A stretch of DNA of 22,427 nt from a virus, in the IMG/VR virus record IMGVR_UViG_3300009481_000120, positions 1-22,427 of that record. One strand, given 5' to 3'. Shown here piece by piece: positions 13,408 to 21,266 of the stretch. Position 1 is the first letter of the stretch; each line of letters opens with the position of its first letter. The notes under the pieces were generated by a model. It did no database searches and was not told the origin of the DNA. It saw nothing but the letters and a program-made list of their open reading frames with translations. Both the position numbers and the translations under genes were made by a program.

Positions 13408-13839
13408 ATGGCGTTATATCAAAATACAAAGAACGGTCAAGTTGTCGAGTTCATTGGACATCACGATAAGGACTGGGCTATGGTCAAGAACGCAACAGGT
13501 GTCGTAGCTTATGTTGCATTGGATGATTTAGTTTCTTACGAAGTAGGGAAAGGTAAAACTAATCAGAAGATTGAACCACAATCGGCTGAGAAAGAAATAG
13601 ATGAGGATAAGATTCCTGAGTCTGTTATACCGCTTGACGCTCGTTTAAATCTGAATGTAGCTACAGCAGAATCAATAGCTAAGCAAGTCAAAGGGATTGG
13701 ATACGCTACTGCTAAGAAAATCCTAGAGCTAAGACTTTCACTGCCCGGAGAAAGATTTAAGAATTTAGATCAACTCAGAAAGATCGGCAGAGTTGACTGG
13801 GATGAGGTATTCAAAGAAGACTTAATCTACATCAGTTAA
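13408..13839 (+). CDS. Small protein with SH3-like N-terminus and helix-hairpin-helix C-terminus
   Basis: This 143-residue protein has two parts. Residues 1-48 look like a small SH3/KOW-type beta barrel (N-G-Q-V-V-E-F-I-G, then D-W-A-M-V-K-N-A-T-G-V-V-A-Y-V). Residues about 75-143 match a ComEA-like pair of helix-hairpin-helix motifs: L-N-V-A-T-A-E-S-I, V-K-G-I-G-Y-A-T-A-K-K-I-L-E-L-R, then F-K-N-L-D-Q-L-R-K-I-G-R-V. Such motifs bind the DNA backbone without sequence preference. A DNA-binding protein between capsid and neck-type genes could sit at the portal or in the head near the packaged DNA; that is inference. It starts right behind the terminator with no clear ribosome site. Confidence 0.68.
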   Translation: MALYQNTKNGQVVEFIGHHDKDWAMVKNATGVVAYVALDDLVSYEVGKGKTNQKIEPQSAEKEIDEDKIPESVIPLDARLNLNVATAESIAKQVKGIGYATAKKILELRLSLPGERFKNLDQLRKIGRVDWDEVFKEDLIYIS

Positions 13840-13877
13840 AAAGCCTAGAATAAAGCGAAAGTCGCCTTGTATAGAGA

Positions 13878-14363
13878 TTGGAGCTAAACGACTACGAAAA
13901 AAGCCGTACTAGGTTCCATCTCGGCTATAACACTGGAGCAAATCTACCTGCTGGTGATATTGCTCGCCTAGAAGAGGCGATGGCTCGTGTTCCTGATAGT
14001 TATTTTTACGACAGGATTATTGAGCATTTGAATCGTTGCGATAAGGCTTACAGATTATCTCAGGTATTTAAGTCTGAGACATCTCCGCAGCCAAATATGG
14101 TTCAGAGCATATCAGGGGATACGACAAGGCAAATCTTGCAGTCGGATCCTATTAAGGCTGATAAAACATATCGAGAGATTTATCTAAGAGAAGTTGATCG
14201 ACTTGCTGAAACATTGTATGTCGCAAACTATCGCAGAGATGAAGTCAGAAGATATGCATTTGATCGTTCAGGTTCTGAATTCATCATGGCTATTAAAGGG
14301 CCAGCGGATACAGCCGTAGGAACGAGAATAACTCAAGCTATTGGATCACAAAACTGGAGGTAG
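13878..14363 (+). CDS. Putative head/neck structural protein, TTG start
   Basis: This 161-residue protein has no Met near the start. The only full-length start is TTG at 13878, which follows an in-frame TAG by three bases; an ATG at residue 35 would lose the region E-K-S-R-T-R-F-H-L-G-Y-N. That segment looks conserved in style with cyanobacterial-phage virion proteins (short helix, R-F-H-L-G-Y-N, then a helix around D-I-A-R-L-E-E-A-M). The rest is helical, with Y-R-D/R-R-rich parts near the C-terminus. Position after the capsid and DNA-binding genes suggests a head-completion or neck role, but no family is recognised with confidence. It is followed 9 bases later by the next gene. Confidence 0.55.
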   Translation: MELNDYEKSRTRFHLGYNTGANLPAGDIARLEEAMARVPDSYFYDRIIEHLNRCDKAYRLSQVFKSETSPQPNMVQSISGDTTRQILQSDPIKADKTYREIYLREVDRLAETLYVANYRRDEVRRYAFDRSGSEFIMAIKGPADTAVGTRITQAIGSQNWR

Positions 14364-14372
14364 TAATTCCTA

Positions 14373-14984
14373 ATGACAAAATTTAATCCAAGAGATTGGT
14401 ACCAAAAGAGAGGATCAGAAGAAATGGTAGGTGGAGAAGAAGCTCCTGAGCAACAAGTAAGTAATGAAGCACCAACTACAAATCCCAGTGCGGATAGAGA
14501 GAGAAATAATTTCTCAAATGAAATAGCTTTGCTGCAACAACACAGTCGTAATGAAGGTCAGCCGACTCCAAACATAGCCGATGATTTTTATCGAAGTCTT
14601 CAAATAGGTAATGATTTTGGTATCCAAGGAAAAGATGCAGCACAAGAGCAGGCTGAAGTATCAGGAATGTATCCGGGTGTAGAGCAGCTTGGAGAAGGAT
14701 CTGAAATCGAATTTGCCGAGTCCTTAACTAATGCAGATCAGAACAGAAGTACAGCTTTCACAGAAAATGCAATAGCTGCTTTAGCTCAGTCTTCCAAGAC
14801 AGGAGAAGAAGCTTTTGATCCTATGCAGCCAAAAATAGGAACACCAACACCCGGAGTTGAGATCTCTCAGGTAGGAGGCCAACCCGGAAATGTATCTAAT
14901 AGTCAAGATCTTTTATTACAGCAGCACAAAGGGAGAGTACCTAGCAAGCTTGCTGAGATTCTTGGTGGAGGCGATTTCGCATGA
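14373..14984 (+). CDS. Unknown disordered protein with N-terminal F-x-P-x-x-W-Y motif
   Basis: This 203-residue protein is acidic and mostly low-complexity: Gln, Glu, Asn, Ser and Pro dominate, and no membrane helix or enzyme motif is seen. Residues 4-9 (F-N-P-R-D-W-Y) form a short aromatic motif that recurs in the next gene. A second ordered piece is the C-terminal K-L-A-E-I-L-G-G-G. Two ordered ends with a flexible middle suggest a linker or tether inside the virion. ATGA overlap with the next gene implies coupled translation. A clear Shine-Dalgarno-like GGAGG precedes the start. Confidence 0.55.
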   Translation: MTKFNPRDWYQKRGSEEMVGGEEAPEQQVSNEAPTTNPSADRERNNFSNEIALLQQHSRNEGQPTPNIADDFYRSLQIGNDFGIQGKDAAQEQAEVSGMYPGVEQLGEGSEIEFAESLTNADQNRSTAFTENAIAALAQSSKTGEEAFDPMQPKIGTPTPGVEISQVGGQPGNVSNSQDLLLQQHKGRVPSKLAEILGGGDFA

Positions 14985-15418
14985 CCAAGAAAACTGACCC
15001 AATGAAATACAAAGAAGGTCATAAAAGAACCTTCAGACCAAACGAATGGTACATTGACAAATTAAAAGAAAGTCAAGCCAATAATCTATTTAGAAGCTCC
15101 AAGGGTGGTGTTCCTAATAATCCAGAGAATGCACGATCATTCGTACCAATACCATCACCGATAGATCCTTCTGGCTCGATGCAAGGAGATCAAGTCGTCA
15201 GAAGAAATCCATATGGAGATGGAGAACAAATCGTAAACAGTGAAACACCAATACTGACAAAACCTAATCAACGTGGTTCATCTTTTGACCCACCCCCAGT
15301 ACCTGTAGAAAAAGCAGGGGTAGTGAAGAAGGAGGATCCTAAAGCGAATAGAAAAGGAATGAGTACAAAAATTGGTCTAATGAATTCAGGCCCACTAAGA
15401 GATATCTCAATCTTGTAG
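14981..15418 (+). CDS. Unknown basic disordered protein with F-x-P-x-x-W-Y motif
   Basis: This 145-residue protein overlaps the previous gene by 4 bases. It is basic, Pro/Asn/Ser-rich and probably unstructured. Residues 18-23 (F-R-P-N-E-W-Y) repeat the aromatic motif of its neighbour, with a similar charged flank. The central part has several Pro-rich turns (P-I-P-S-P-I-D-P-S-G, D-P-P-P-V-P-V). No function is recognised. The opposite charges of the pair (acidic upstream, basic here) suggest that the two could bind each other or the same partner. Confidence 0.52.
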   Translation: MTKKTDPMKYKEGHKRTFRPNEWYIDKLKESQANNLFRSSKGGVPNNPENARSFVPIPSPIDPSGSMQGDQVVRRNPYGDGEQIVNSETPILTKPNQRGSSFDPPPVPVEKAGVVKKEDPKANRKGMSTKIGLMNSGPLRDISIL

Positions 15419-15458
15419 TTATCTAATTTAAGTAAACTTTAAAAAGATAGGTAATTAA

Positions 15459-15980
15459 ATGGCAACGAGTAGTTCAAACAAAATGCCGCTTTTGGTCGAT
15501 AGACCATTACATTCTTTCGCAACGCTTGGAGGAACGTCGGCATTAACAGATTCAACTAATCTGAATACACCATCACCAGCAGGATGTGTATTACTAGTTG
15601 ATTGCTCAGCAAATGATGGAGCAGTGATTGATAGTCTGTCTATTATTGCGAACGAGGCGACTTTAACAGCGTCGAATGTTCTTGTATTTCTAAGTACTGC
15701 GACGACGGCAACATCGGTTACGACAGCAAATACAGCCTACGTATGTGGTGCAGCTATAGCAAGTACATCAAAGGGAGACAGAACTAATATCTCATTACCA
15801 GCTTTAAGTGTTCCTGTTCCTAACCTTGGTGGTGACGCAACAGTATCCGAATTAGACAAGAAAAATACAGGCTTATATGTTCCTTCTGGAGCATTGATTT
15901 ATGTGGGTGTAGATACGGTAATCAGTTCTCCAAGCGCAAACTCAAGAGTTCATTTATTTGCCCAAGGCGGCTTCTTTTAA
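15459..15980 (+). CDS. Probable beta-sandwich virion protein
   Basis: This 173-residue protein is rich in Thr, Ser, Ala and Val with few charges and alternating strands, as for a jelly-roll virion component. It begins M-A-T-S-S-S-N-K-M-P-L-L-V-D-R-P and ends A-Q-G-G-F-F. There are three Cys (C-V-L-L-V-D-C in residues 43-49 and one in V-C-G-A-A). No signal peptide or enzyme motif is present. It stands after a 40-base AT-rich gap and starts a run of close-packed genes that reaches the fibre region, with 3 bases to the next ATG. A head or tail surface role is likely; the exact part is unknown. Confidence 0.55.
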   Translation: MATSSSNKMPLLVDRPLHSFATLGGTSALTDSTNLNTPSPAGCVLLVDCSANDGAVIDSLSIIANEATLTASNVLVFLSTATTATSVTTANTAYVCGAAIASTSKGDRTNISLPALSVPVPNLGGDATVSELDKKNTGLYVPSGALIYVGVDTVISSPSANSRVHLFAQGGFF

Positions 15981-15983
15981 ACC

Positions 15984-18017
15984 ATGCCTTCACTTGCTAG
16001 TACAAGCGCATACCTAGATCAGCTTTATAAAGACAAGTTTGGTAGACAGCCAGACGCAGAAGGGAAAGCGTATTGGCAAGGTCAAATAGATTCAGGTAAG
16101 GCAACTGCTGCAAGTGTCGCAGCAGCTTTCGACGCATCATCAGAAGCTAAAGATCGTGTATCTAAAGGAGTAGCTCAGGGTGTAGCTGATACAGCATCAT
16201 TTGAAGCGGCAAAGGCAGCTAATGCAGCGAAAGCACCAGCACCTGCACCTGCACCTGCACCTGCACCTTCTCCAGCACCAGCCCCATATAACGCAGCAGA
16301 GGCATATAACAATACAGTTAACTCAACAGTTGCAGCGTTTAATGCGCCAGCACCTGCACCAAGTCCAGCTCCAGCTCCAGCACCTTCTCCAGCTCCAGCA
16401 CCGGATGATGACGATGGCCCTGTCTACACTCTCCCTTATATAGATCCAGAGAGTGAGCAAGGTAAAAGACTGGCTATCAATGATATCTATAGAGATGTCT
16501 TAGAACGAAATAGTGATGAAGGTGGAGAAGATTATTGGTATAAGGAACTGGAATCAGGCAGGCAAACTCTTGATGATATTAGATCTAACATCGAAGCATC
16601 AAGTGAAAAAGATAAGTTAGCGGACAATAAAGCATTTATTGAACAGCAATATAACCAAGGATTAGATAGAGGTACTGGAGACAATATCGATGATGCTGCT
16701 GATCCTTATGGCGGTGGAATGGGATATTGGCTCAAAGATTTAGCTACTGGTCAATCTCGTGATGACGTTGCAGCAAATATCCGTAGATCCGATGAGTTCT
16801 CTACACAAGCCAGCGATTACTTAGAAGGTCTGTACGAGAATATTCTTGAACGTGATCCTGATACTGAAGGATTGGATTACTGGAAACAGTCGTTAATCGA
16901 TGGAACTCAAACAAGAGAAGACGTAGAAAACAACTTCAATATCAGTGACGAGAAATGGCTGGGTGATATCTATAAAAATGAATTAGGTAGGAATCTTGGG
17001 GAGGAAGGTAGGGACTATTGGTTGAATGATATAAACAACAAGGGACAATCTCGTGAAGATGTTTTAGCCAATATAAAACGATCTGATGAATACGCTTGTG
17101 CTCAAAGTGGTGGAACATGGGATGGAAGTAGTTGTACTCAGGCACCAACCGCATGTCCAGCAGGTCAGGTCAGGAATGCCAATGGGGATTGCGAGGATAC
17201 AGATCTTCCTATCGTTTGCGGTGCAGGTCAACAGTTAAATAGTGCAGGAACTGGATGTATAGATATTCCTGAAATTCCAGATGATGAATGCCCAACGGGT
17301 CAAAGGAGGAATGCTGCTGGTAATTGCGAAACCGATCCCAATACTTTGCCATGTGGAGAAGGAGAAACCAGAGGAGCTGATGGCGTATGCCGACCAGTAG
17401 ATACAACTCCAGCTCCTTGCCCATCAGGTCAAACAAGAAACGCTCAAGGACAGTGCGTAGGATCAGATGCTCCGGCTCCGGGTCCAGCTCCATGTCCTAA
17501 TGGTCAAACAAGAAATCCAGATGGATCATGCCCAGAAGCTGGAACTTACATGGGAGAAGATCCACAGGACAAAATAGATACTGAGGGTAATGCACCCGGA
17601 ACTTGGATGGGAAACCAAGAATCAGATGACGACTTCAATCGGCTATATAACGACAAGCAAGCAGAGATGGTCAGGCTATACGGTGGAGATGGTCAAGGAG
17701 GAACAGCATCTAATGATCGGTATGACCAATTAAAGTCTGATTACGACGATGCGAGAAGAGAAGCTGATTCATATATCAATGCAAATCGGGATGAAGAATT
17801 ATCAAAACTAAGAAGAGGTATTACTGTCGGAGGATTCCCCGGAAGCAGACGTAATGATCTGAGGTCAGGAGGAACTGCTTATAGTGATCGGTCTAGAAAG
17901 AGAAGTCGTGTCACTGCTGGCCCAAGAGTCAAGAATGATCGACCATACGCAGCAAGAGGCGTTAGGGGTGGATATTCATCAGGAAGTACTTATTTCGATA
18001 ACGCTAGTAGCTTTTAA
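15984..18017 (+). CDS. Multi-domain virion protein: five DUF4214-like domains and six Cys repeats
   Basis: This 677-residue protein has a modular, extended build. DUF4214-like modules (L-Y-K-D-K-F-G-R-x-P-D-x-E-G-x-x-Y-W) lie at about residues 9-57, 165-213, 217-272, 278-326 and 327-370, each with an aromatic Y-W and most ending near S-D-E-F/Y. Two Ala-Pro-rich linkers (84-101 and 121-140) separate the first from the rest. After C-A-Q-S-G-G-T-W-D-G-S-S-C come six repeats of C-x2-G-Q/E-x-x-R-N-x-x-G-x-C (residues 391-516), which probably form small disulfide-bonded knobs. The C-terminus is Arg/Gly/Ser-rich. DUF4214 occurs in cyanobacterial surface proteins and in cyanophage structural proteins. 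A fibre, spike or adhesin is the best reading. No signal peptide is present. Confidence 0.68.
   Translation: MPSLASTSAYLDQLYKDKFGRQPDAEGKAYWQGQIDSGKATAASVAAAFDASSEAKDRVSKGVAQGVADTASFEAAKAANAAKAPAPAPAPAPAPSPAPAPYNAAEAYNNTVNSTVAAFNAPAPAPSPAPAPAPSPAPAPDDDDGPVYTLPYIDPESEQGKRLAINDIYRDVLERNSDEGGEDYWYKELESGRQTLDDIRSNIEASSEKDKLADNKAFIEQQYNQGLDRGTGDNIDDAADPYGGGMGYWLKDLATGQSRDDVAANIRRSDEFSTQASDYLEGLYENILERDPDTEGLDYWKQSLIDGTQTREDVENNFNISDEKWLGDIYKNELGRNLGEEGRDYWLNDINNKGQSREDVLANIKRSDEYACAQSGGTWDGSSCTQAPTACPAGQVRNANGDCEDTDLPIVCGAGQQLNSAGTGCIDIPEIPDDECPTGQRRNAAGNCETDPNTLPCGEGETRGADGVCRPVDTTPAPCPSGQTRNAQGQCVGSDAPAPGPAPCPNGQTRNPDGSCPEAGTYMGEDPQDKIDTEGNAPGTWMGNQESDDDFNRLYNDKQAEMVRLYGGDGQGGTASNDRYDQLKSDYDDARREADSYINANRDEELSKLRRGITVGGFPGSRRNDLRSGGTAYSDRSRKRSRVTAGPRVKNDRPYAARGVRGGYSSGSTYFDNASSF
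16233..16403 (+). repeat. Two Ala-Pro linker repeats inside the DUF4214 protein gene
   Basis: Hexanucleotide-like GCACCT and CCAGCT units encode Ala-Pro dipeptides at 16233-16286 and 16344-16403, separated by a unique stretch with N-A-A-E-A-Y-N-N-T. The first tract is nearly uniform (GCACCT repeated), the second has more synonymous variation, so they probably arose by slippage at different times. Confidence 0.8.
17154..17532 (+). repeat. Six Cys-rich peptide repeats (C-x2-G-Q-x-R-N...G-x-C)
   Basis: Six in-frame copies of a 13-15-residue unit begin with Cys-Pro or Cys-Gly and end with Gly-x-Cys, spaced by Pro/Thr/Asp linkers of variable length. The DNA of the copies differs clearly, so the pattern is kept at the protein level. 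Confidence 0.78.
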
Positions 18018-18019
18018 TA

Positions 18020-19441
18020 ATGGGGAAAGGTCTAGGAACATTAGGCCATAAGGGGTTTAGCTTTAAACCTCTTAGTAAAGGTATCGGAAGTTCGAGGTCG
18101 AAAGGTTTATATCCAACAAAGACAGATGGAGCTGGTTTATATGGAACTGCACAGTTTCCTACGATTCTTGAGAATTACAATCGAATCAGTGATTACAAGC
18201 GTTGGCAGTTAGGACAGGCTTATTACTTTGGAACAGGTAGAAGCTGGGACGACTTATCTTTTTACAGCAACAGTAGATTCGTTACAGGAGCCGTTAGTGG
18301 TGTTTCGAAAGATATTGTCACGATGTTTCCCAGTGCAGACAGCCCTGAAGGAGCATGGTATGTAGGTCAAAGAACAAGAGGTAGCATCATCTTGCCTCAA
18401 CCATTATCTGCAACTGCAATAACGACAAATACCTCGGACCCAGATCCAGCGAATCACACGTTGACTTACGACGTAAGTGGAATATTAACTCCAGCTCAGA
18501 TTGGAATTTTTAATATTTTCATAGGGGAGCAATTTGAAGATACTGCTAGTGGACCTAACTATCCAGATGACGTTGTTGAAAAGCCAGAAGGTAGTGTTGC
18601 TCTAACATTGGTTGCAGCCAACTCAGGATCGATGACACTTGTTTTCGATCTTTCCAAGGCTTATGGAAGGGTGAAATTTAATAACACGATTTATTGGAAG
18701 AAACTAGATTACAGCCCCTCTAGTCCAAACATATGGGATACAAGCATCGGAAGACACCTATGTTCCTCCACTAAAATGTTTTGTTGCTGTCCTGATCATT
18801 TAGGCGGAGCATTAGCAAACCTTGAATTTCCAAAAGGTGAAGTTGATCAAGATATGTTCCCACTACCAAACGCTCAAAGAAATGTGAGATCTGCATGGGA
18901 AAGTCAGGGTGCAGGTTATTACAGGCAGTGGAGATCGCTCCCTAGGAGAATTGATGAAAGACGAGAATGCAAACATATGCATGCAATGAGATGGGAATGT
19001 GGCATTCCTTGGTATGAGCCAAGTGATGTGCCTACTCAATATTTCGGTACTGAGACTAGAGGGCTTCTCACAGATTCATCAATAGAGCAACAGTATGGAG
19101 ATGATGTCTATGACTCATATAACGCAAAGCATCGAATTAACTACGACAGGTATGTCCTTGCATTAGCTGAAGTTGTCGGAATTGAATTATTCCCCGGCTC
19201 AGATGTACGAGATGGAATTAGATCAGATCAAAGACCGATGCTATGGAATGATGCTGATGAACCATTAGCAAGCTGGTGCAGACAAAACGATTGGTGGTGT
19301 AGAAGAGGAACCCAAGAAATCAGAATATTCAATAGTGCTACTCAACAATTTGAATCGACAGTGAATATTGGAGGCACCGATTATCCCATGATTGAGATAG
19401 TAAAAGAGGGATCAAATGGTGCGCCAATAATTGTTCCTTAG
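18020..19441 (+). CDS. Cys/His-rich structural protein, possibly metal-binding
   Basis: This 473-residue protein starts 2 bases after the previous stop. Residues 1-60 are Gly/Lys/Ser-rich and flexible; about 75-130 and 145-230 look like beta domains. The striking part is a cysteine set: Cys248, Cys255-256-257 (H-L-C-S-S-T-K-M-F-C-C-C-P-D-H), Cys317 and Cys327 in E-C-K-H-M-H-A-M-R-W-E-C, and Cys420 and Cys427 in W-C-R-Q-N-D-W-W-C-R-R-G. Nearby His246, His260, His319 and His321 could add ligands. This could hold a metal or an Fe-S cluster, as in lambda tail tip protein L, or form disulfides. No family is recognised with certainty. Its place between an adhesin-like gene and fibre genes suggests a tail, baseplate or fibre-attachment role. 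Confidence 0.6.
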   Translation: MGKGLGTLGHKGFSFKPLSKGIGSSRSKGLYPTKTDGAGLYGTAQFPTILENYNRISDYKRWQLGQAYYFGTGRSWDDLSFYSNSRFVTGAVSGVSKDIVTMFPSADSPEGAWYVGQRTRGSIILPQPLSATAITTNTSDPDPANHTLTYDVSGILTPAQIGIFNIFIGEQFEDTASGPNYPDDVVEKPEGSVALTLVAANSGSMTLVFDLSKAYGRVKFNNTIYWKKLDYSPSSPNIWDTSIGRHLCSSTKMFCCCPDHLGGALANLEFPKGEVDQDMFPLPNAQRNVRSAWESQGAGYYRQWRSLPRRIDERRECKHMHAMRWECGIPWYEPSDVPTQYFGTETRGLLTDSSIEQQYGDDVYDSYNAKHRINYDRYVLALAEVVGIELFPGSDVRDGIRSDQRPMLWNDADEPLASWCRQNDWWCRRGTQEIRIFNSATQQFESTVNIGGTDYPMIEIVKEGSNGAPIIVP

Positions 19442-19460
19442 AACTTCTTAAAATAAAGAG

Positions 19461-19988
19461 ATGACAGCATACCCAGAAAATACTGGTGGCATTATCGCTG
19501 CCATCAACGCATGCATATTTGCTGCTGGAGGGCAGATGGGAACGTATAACCACAACACTGGTGGAATCATTCAAGCCTTGATGGAATTGCAAACCGCAAT
19601 TGCAGGGATGGGAGGAGGTTCAGCAGTTGAGATTGAATTAACAGCTTCAGAGAATTTAGCTACAGGTGATGTGGTTTATATCAATGCATCTGGAGAACTC
19701 GCAAAAGCAATCCATGATTCAACAAGAGATATAGCAACTGTTGCTGGAATGATGAAAGAAACAGTTGCAGCAACCGCATTAGGTAAATTAGTTTTTTCAG
19801 GAAAAATTGATGTATCTGGATGGGGAGCAGGAGCTTTAACACCCGGAGATAGATATTTTCTCAGCGGCAGTGGAGCCTTATCATCCACTCCACCAAGTAC
19901 AGCAGGTGATTTTGTCACCCTTGTGGGAGAAGCATTAGACGCAAATACTCTTGCATTAAATATTGATACCCCTGTGTTATTGAGCTGA
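19461..19988 (+). CDS. Fibre-type protein with N-terminal NTGGII repeats and decoration-like C-domain
   Basis: This 175-residue protein has a duplicated N-terminal piece: Y-P-E-N-T-G-G-I-I-A-A-I-N-A (residues 4-17) and Y-N-H-N-T-G-G-I-I-Q-A-L-M-E (29-42), likely two short helices that could trimerise. Residues about 55-175 resemble a common phage surface domain: A-S-E-N-L-A-T-G-D-V-V-Y-I-N-A-S-G, a segment with V-A-G-M, V-F-S-G-K-I-D-V, then L-T-P-G-D-R-Y-F-L-S. This pattern is frequent in tail fibres and capsid decoration proteins. The stop overlaps the next ATG by one base. AAAGAG just upstream of the ATG is its ribosome site. It opens the fibre run. Confidence 0.62.
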   Translation: MTAYPENTGGIIAAINACIFAAGGQMGTYNHNTGGIIQALMELQTAIAGMGGGSAVEIELTASENLATGDVVYINASGELAKAIHDSTRDIATVAGMMKETVAATALGKLVFSGKIDVSGWGAGALTPGDRYFLSGSGALSSTPPSTAGDFVTLVGEALDANTLALNIDTPVLLS

Positions 19989-20614
19989 TGGCAATTCGTA
20001 ATCCTATTGTCTATGTAAATGGCTACCCACAAGAGTTAGCCACTAGTGATCGATTAAATGGAGTAGGAAAGAGTACAGTTTCTGCAACTGCTCCTTCTAA
20101 CCCAGAAAATGGTGATCTTTGGTTAGATACAAACGGAGATATTTTAAAGATCTATAAAGGTGGGGCATGGACTGAGCCCACAGAAGATCTATCGACAGCA
20201 GTCGTTGCAGGCTCAGCACCAACTAGTCCTTCCAATGGATTACTCTGGTTTGACACGACTACAGATCAGTTAAAGGTATATGACGGATCTTCTAATAATT
20301 GGAAATTAGCAGAATCTCAAACATACATTGCAGGTTCAGCACCGAGTTCTCCTTTAGCAGGTGAGTTCTGGTGGGATACCTCTGAAGGAAGACTCAAGAT
20401 TTATACAGGAAGTGCATGGGCATATGTAGGACATAAAACATTTACGGCAGCAACCGCACCTACTTCAGGAATGGTAGAAGGCGATTGGTGGTATGACTCA
20501 GTTTCTGGAGCCTTTAGTATGTATATAGCTGGCTCAATTAATGCTTGGACAACCGTTAGTAGCGGTGGTTCAGGAGGAGGCGGGTCTATTTCAGACATCC
20601 TTGCGTTTGGTTAA
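19988..20614 (+). CDS. Tail-fibre-like protein with four G-x-L-W-x-D-T repeats
   Basis: This 208-residue protein is built of four repeats of about 38-42 residues. Each reads A-P-x-x-P-x-x-G-x-L/F/W-W-x-D-T/S, then L-K-I/V-Y-x-G, then W, starting near residues 35, 77, 118 and 156. The fourth is the most diverged (G-D-W-W-Y-D-S-V-S-G-A-F-S-M-Y). Repeats of this form are common in fibres of marine phages, where they fold as small beta units along the shaft. The N-terminus (I-V-Y-V-N-G-Y-P-Q-E-L) may join the preceding protein. The C-terminus is a Gly/Ser tail ending D-I-L-A-F-G. Start and stop overlap neighbours by one base each. Confidence 0.65.
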   Translation: MAIRNPIVYVNGYPQELATSDRLNGVGKSTVSATAPSNPENGDLWLDTNGDILKIYKGGAWTEPTEDLSTAVVAGSAPTSPSNGLLWFDTTTDQLKVYDGSSNNWKLAESQTYIAGSAPSSPLAGEFWWDTSEGRLKIYTGSAWAYVGHKTFTAATAPTSGMVEGDWWYDSVSGAFSMYIAGSINAWTTVSSGGSGGGGSISDILAFG

Positions 20615-20994
20615 TGGCATTATTTAAGAAATCTAGTCATCCCTTTGGTAATTCAGGTTATCCAAGTACAGGAGCAGTAAACATCTACACACAACCAGCT
20701 TCAAAAAGCAGTGTTGTTGTTGGTTTATCTGTTGTAAACACAAGTGATTTTGACCTTCCTTGTGACATATATCTGATTAAAGGCGGTGGAACTGCTAAAC
20801 ACTATTTTGCAAAAGATAGACGAGTTAAAGCAGGTGAGACCGTTCAGTTAATCGATAGTGGACAAAAGGTTGTACTAGAAGCTGATGCAACAAACGCAGA
20901 TGGTGTTTGGGCTAATGCTTATACACATTTAGATGGAGCTAATCCACAAACCTTTAGCTGCTGGTTGTCTTATTACGAGGACGTTAACGCATGA
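20614..20994 (+). CDS. Small beta-rich fibre-region protein
   Basis: This 126-residue protein starts on the last base of the previous stop and ends in an ATGA overlap with the next gene. It is beta-rich and soluble: V-V-V-G-L-S-V-V-N-T-S-D-F-D-L-P, then I-Y-L-I-K-G-G-G-T-A-K, G-E-T-V-Q-L-I-D-S-G-Q-K-V-V-L-E-A, and a D-G-V-W-A-N-A-Y strand. The layout suggests an immunoglobulin-like or similar small sandwich used as a fibre connector or accessory. No named family is recognised. Two Cys are present (D-L-P-C-D and F-S-C-W). Confidence 0.52.
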   Translation: MALFKKSSHPFGNSGYPSTGAVNIYTQPASKSSVVVGLSVVNTSDFDLPCDIYLIKGGGTAKHYFAKDRRVKAGETVQLIDSGQKVVLEADATNADGVWANAYTHLDGANPQTFSCWLSYYEDVNA

Positions 20995-21266
20995 GTCTTG
21001 ATTCAATTCAACTACTCAAAGAGGTTGAAACTCCCGGCATTCAGGAATTTCCTGAGCCGTCTGGCAAGAATGCCTATGGCATTAAGTTCAATCAGTCAAC
21101 AGGAGCACTTGATTTAATACGTCTCAGTGATGGCGATTTTATTAAACTTCCTGACGACAATATAATTAATGAAGAGGACTATACAGAAGTTGTGTGGTCA
21201 AATAAATTGCTCAATTTTAGTTGGGCTACATCACACCCCGGACATCTACAAGTTGAAATAGTATGA
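20991..21266 (+). CDS. Small unknown fibre-region protein
   Basis: This 91-residue protein is not recognised. It is mostly beta and acidic, with G-I-K-F-N-Q-S-T-G-A-L-D-L-I-R-L-S in the middle, a strand-turn-strand typical of fibre or needle segments, and ends H-L-Q-V-E-I-V. It overlaps both neighbours by four bases, so the whole set from 19461 on is probably one translationally coupled fibre operon. It could be a short fibre adaptor between the preceding proteins and the long repeat adhesin that follows. Confidence 0.5.
   Translation: MSLDSIQLLKEVETPGIQEFPEPSGKNAYGIKFNQSTGALDLIRLSDGDFIKLPDDNIINEEDYTEVVWSNKLLNFSWATSHPGHLQVEIV

Noticed and set aside
15984-16443. Alternative-frame Gln/His/Leu-rich protein over the Ala-Pro repeats
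   Set aside because: It is a by-product of the repeated GCACCT units read in another frame.
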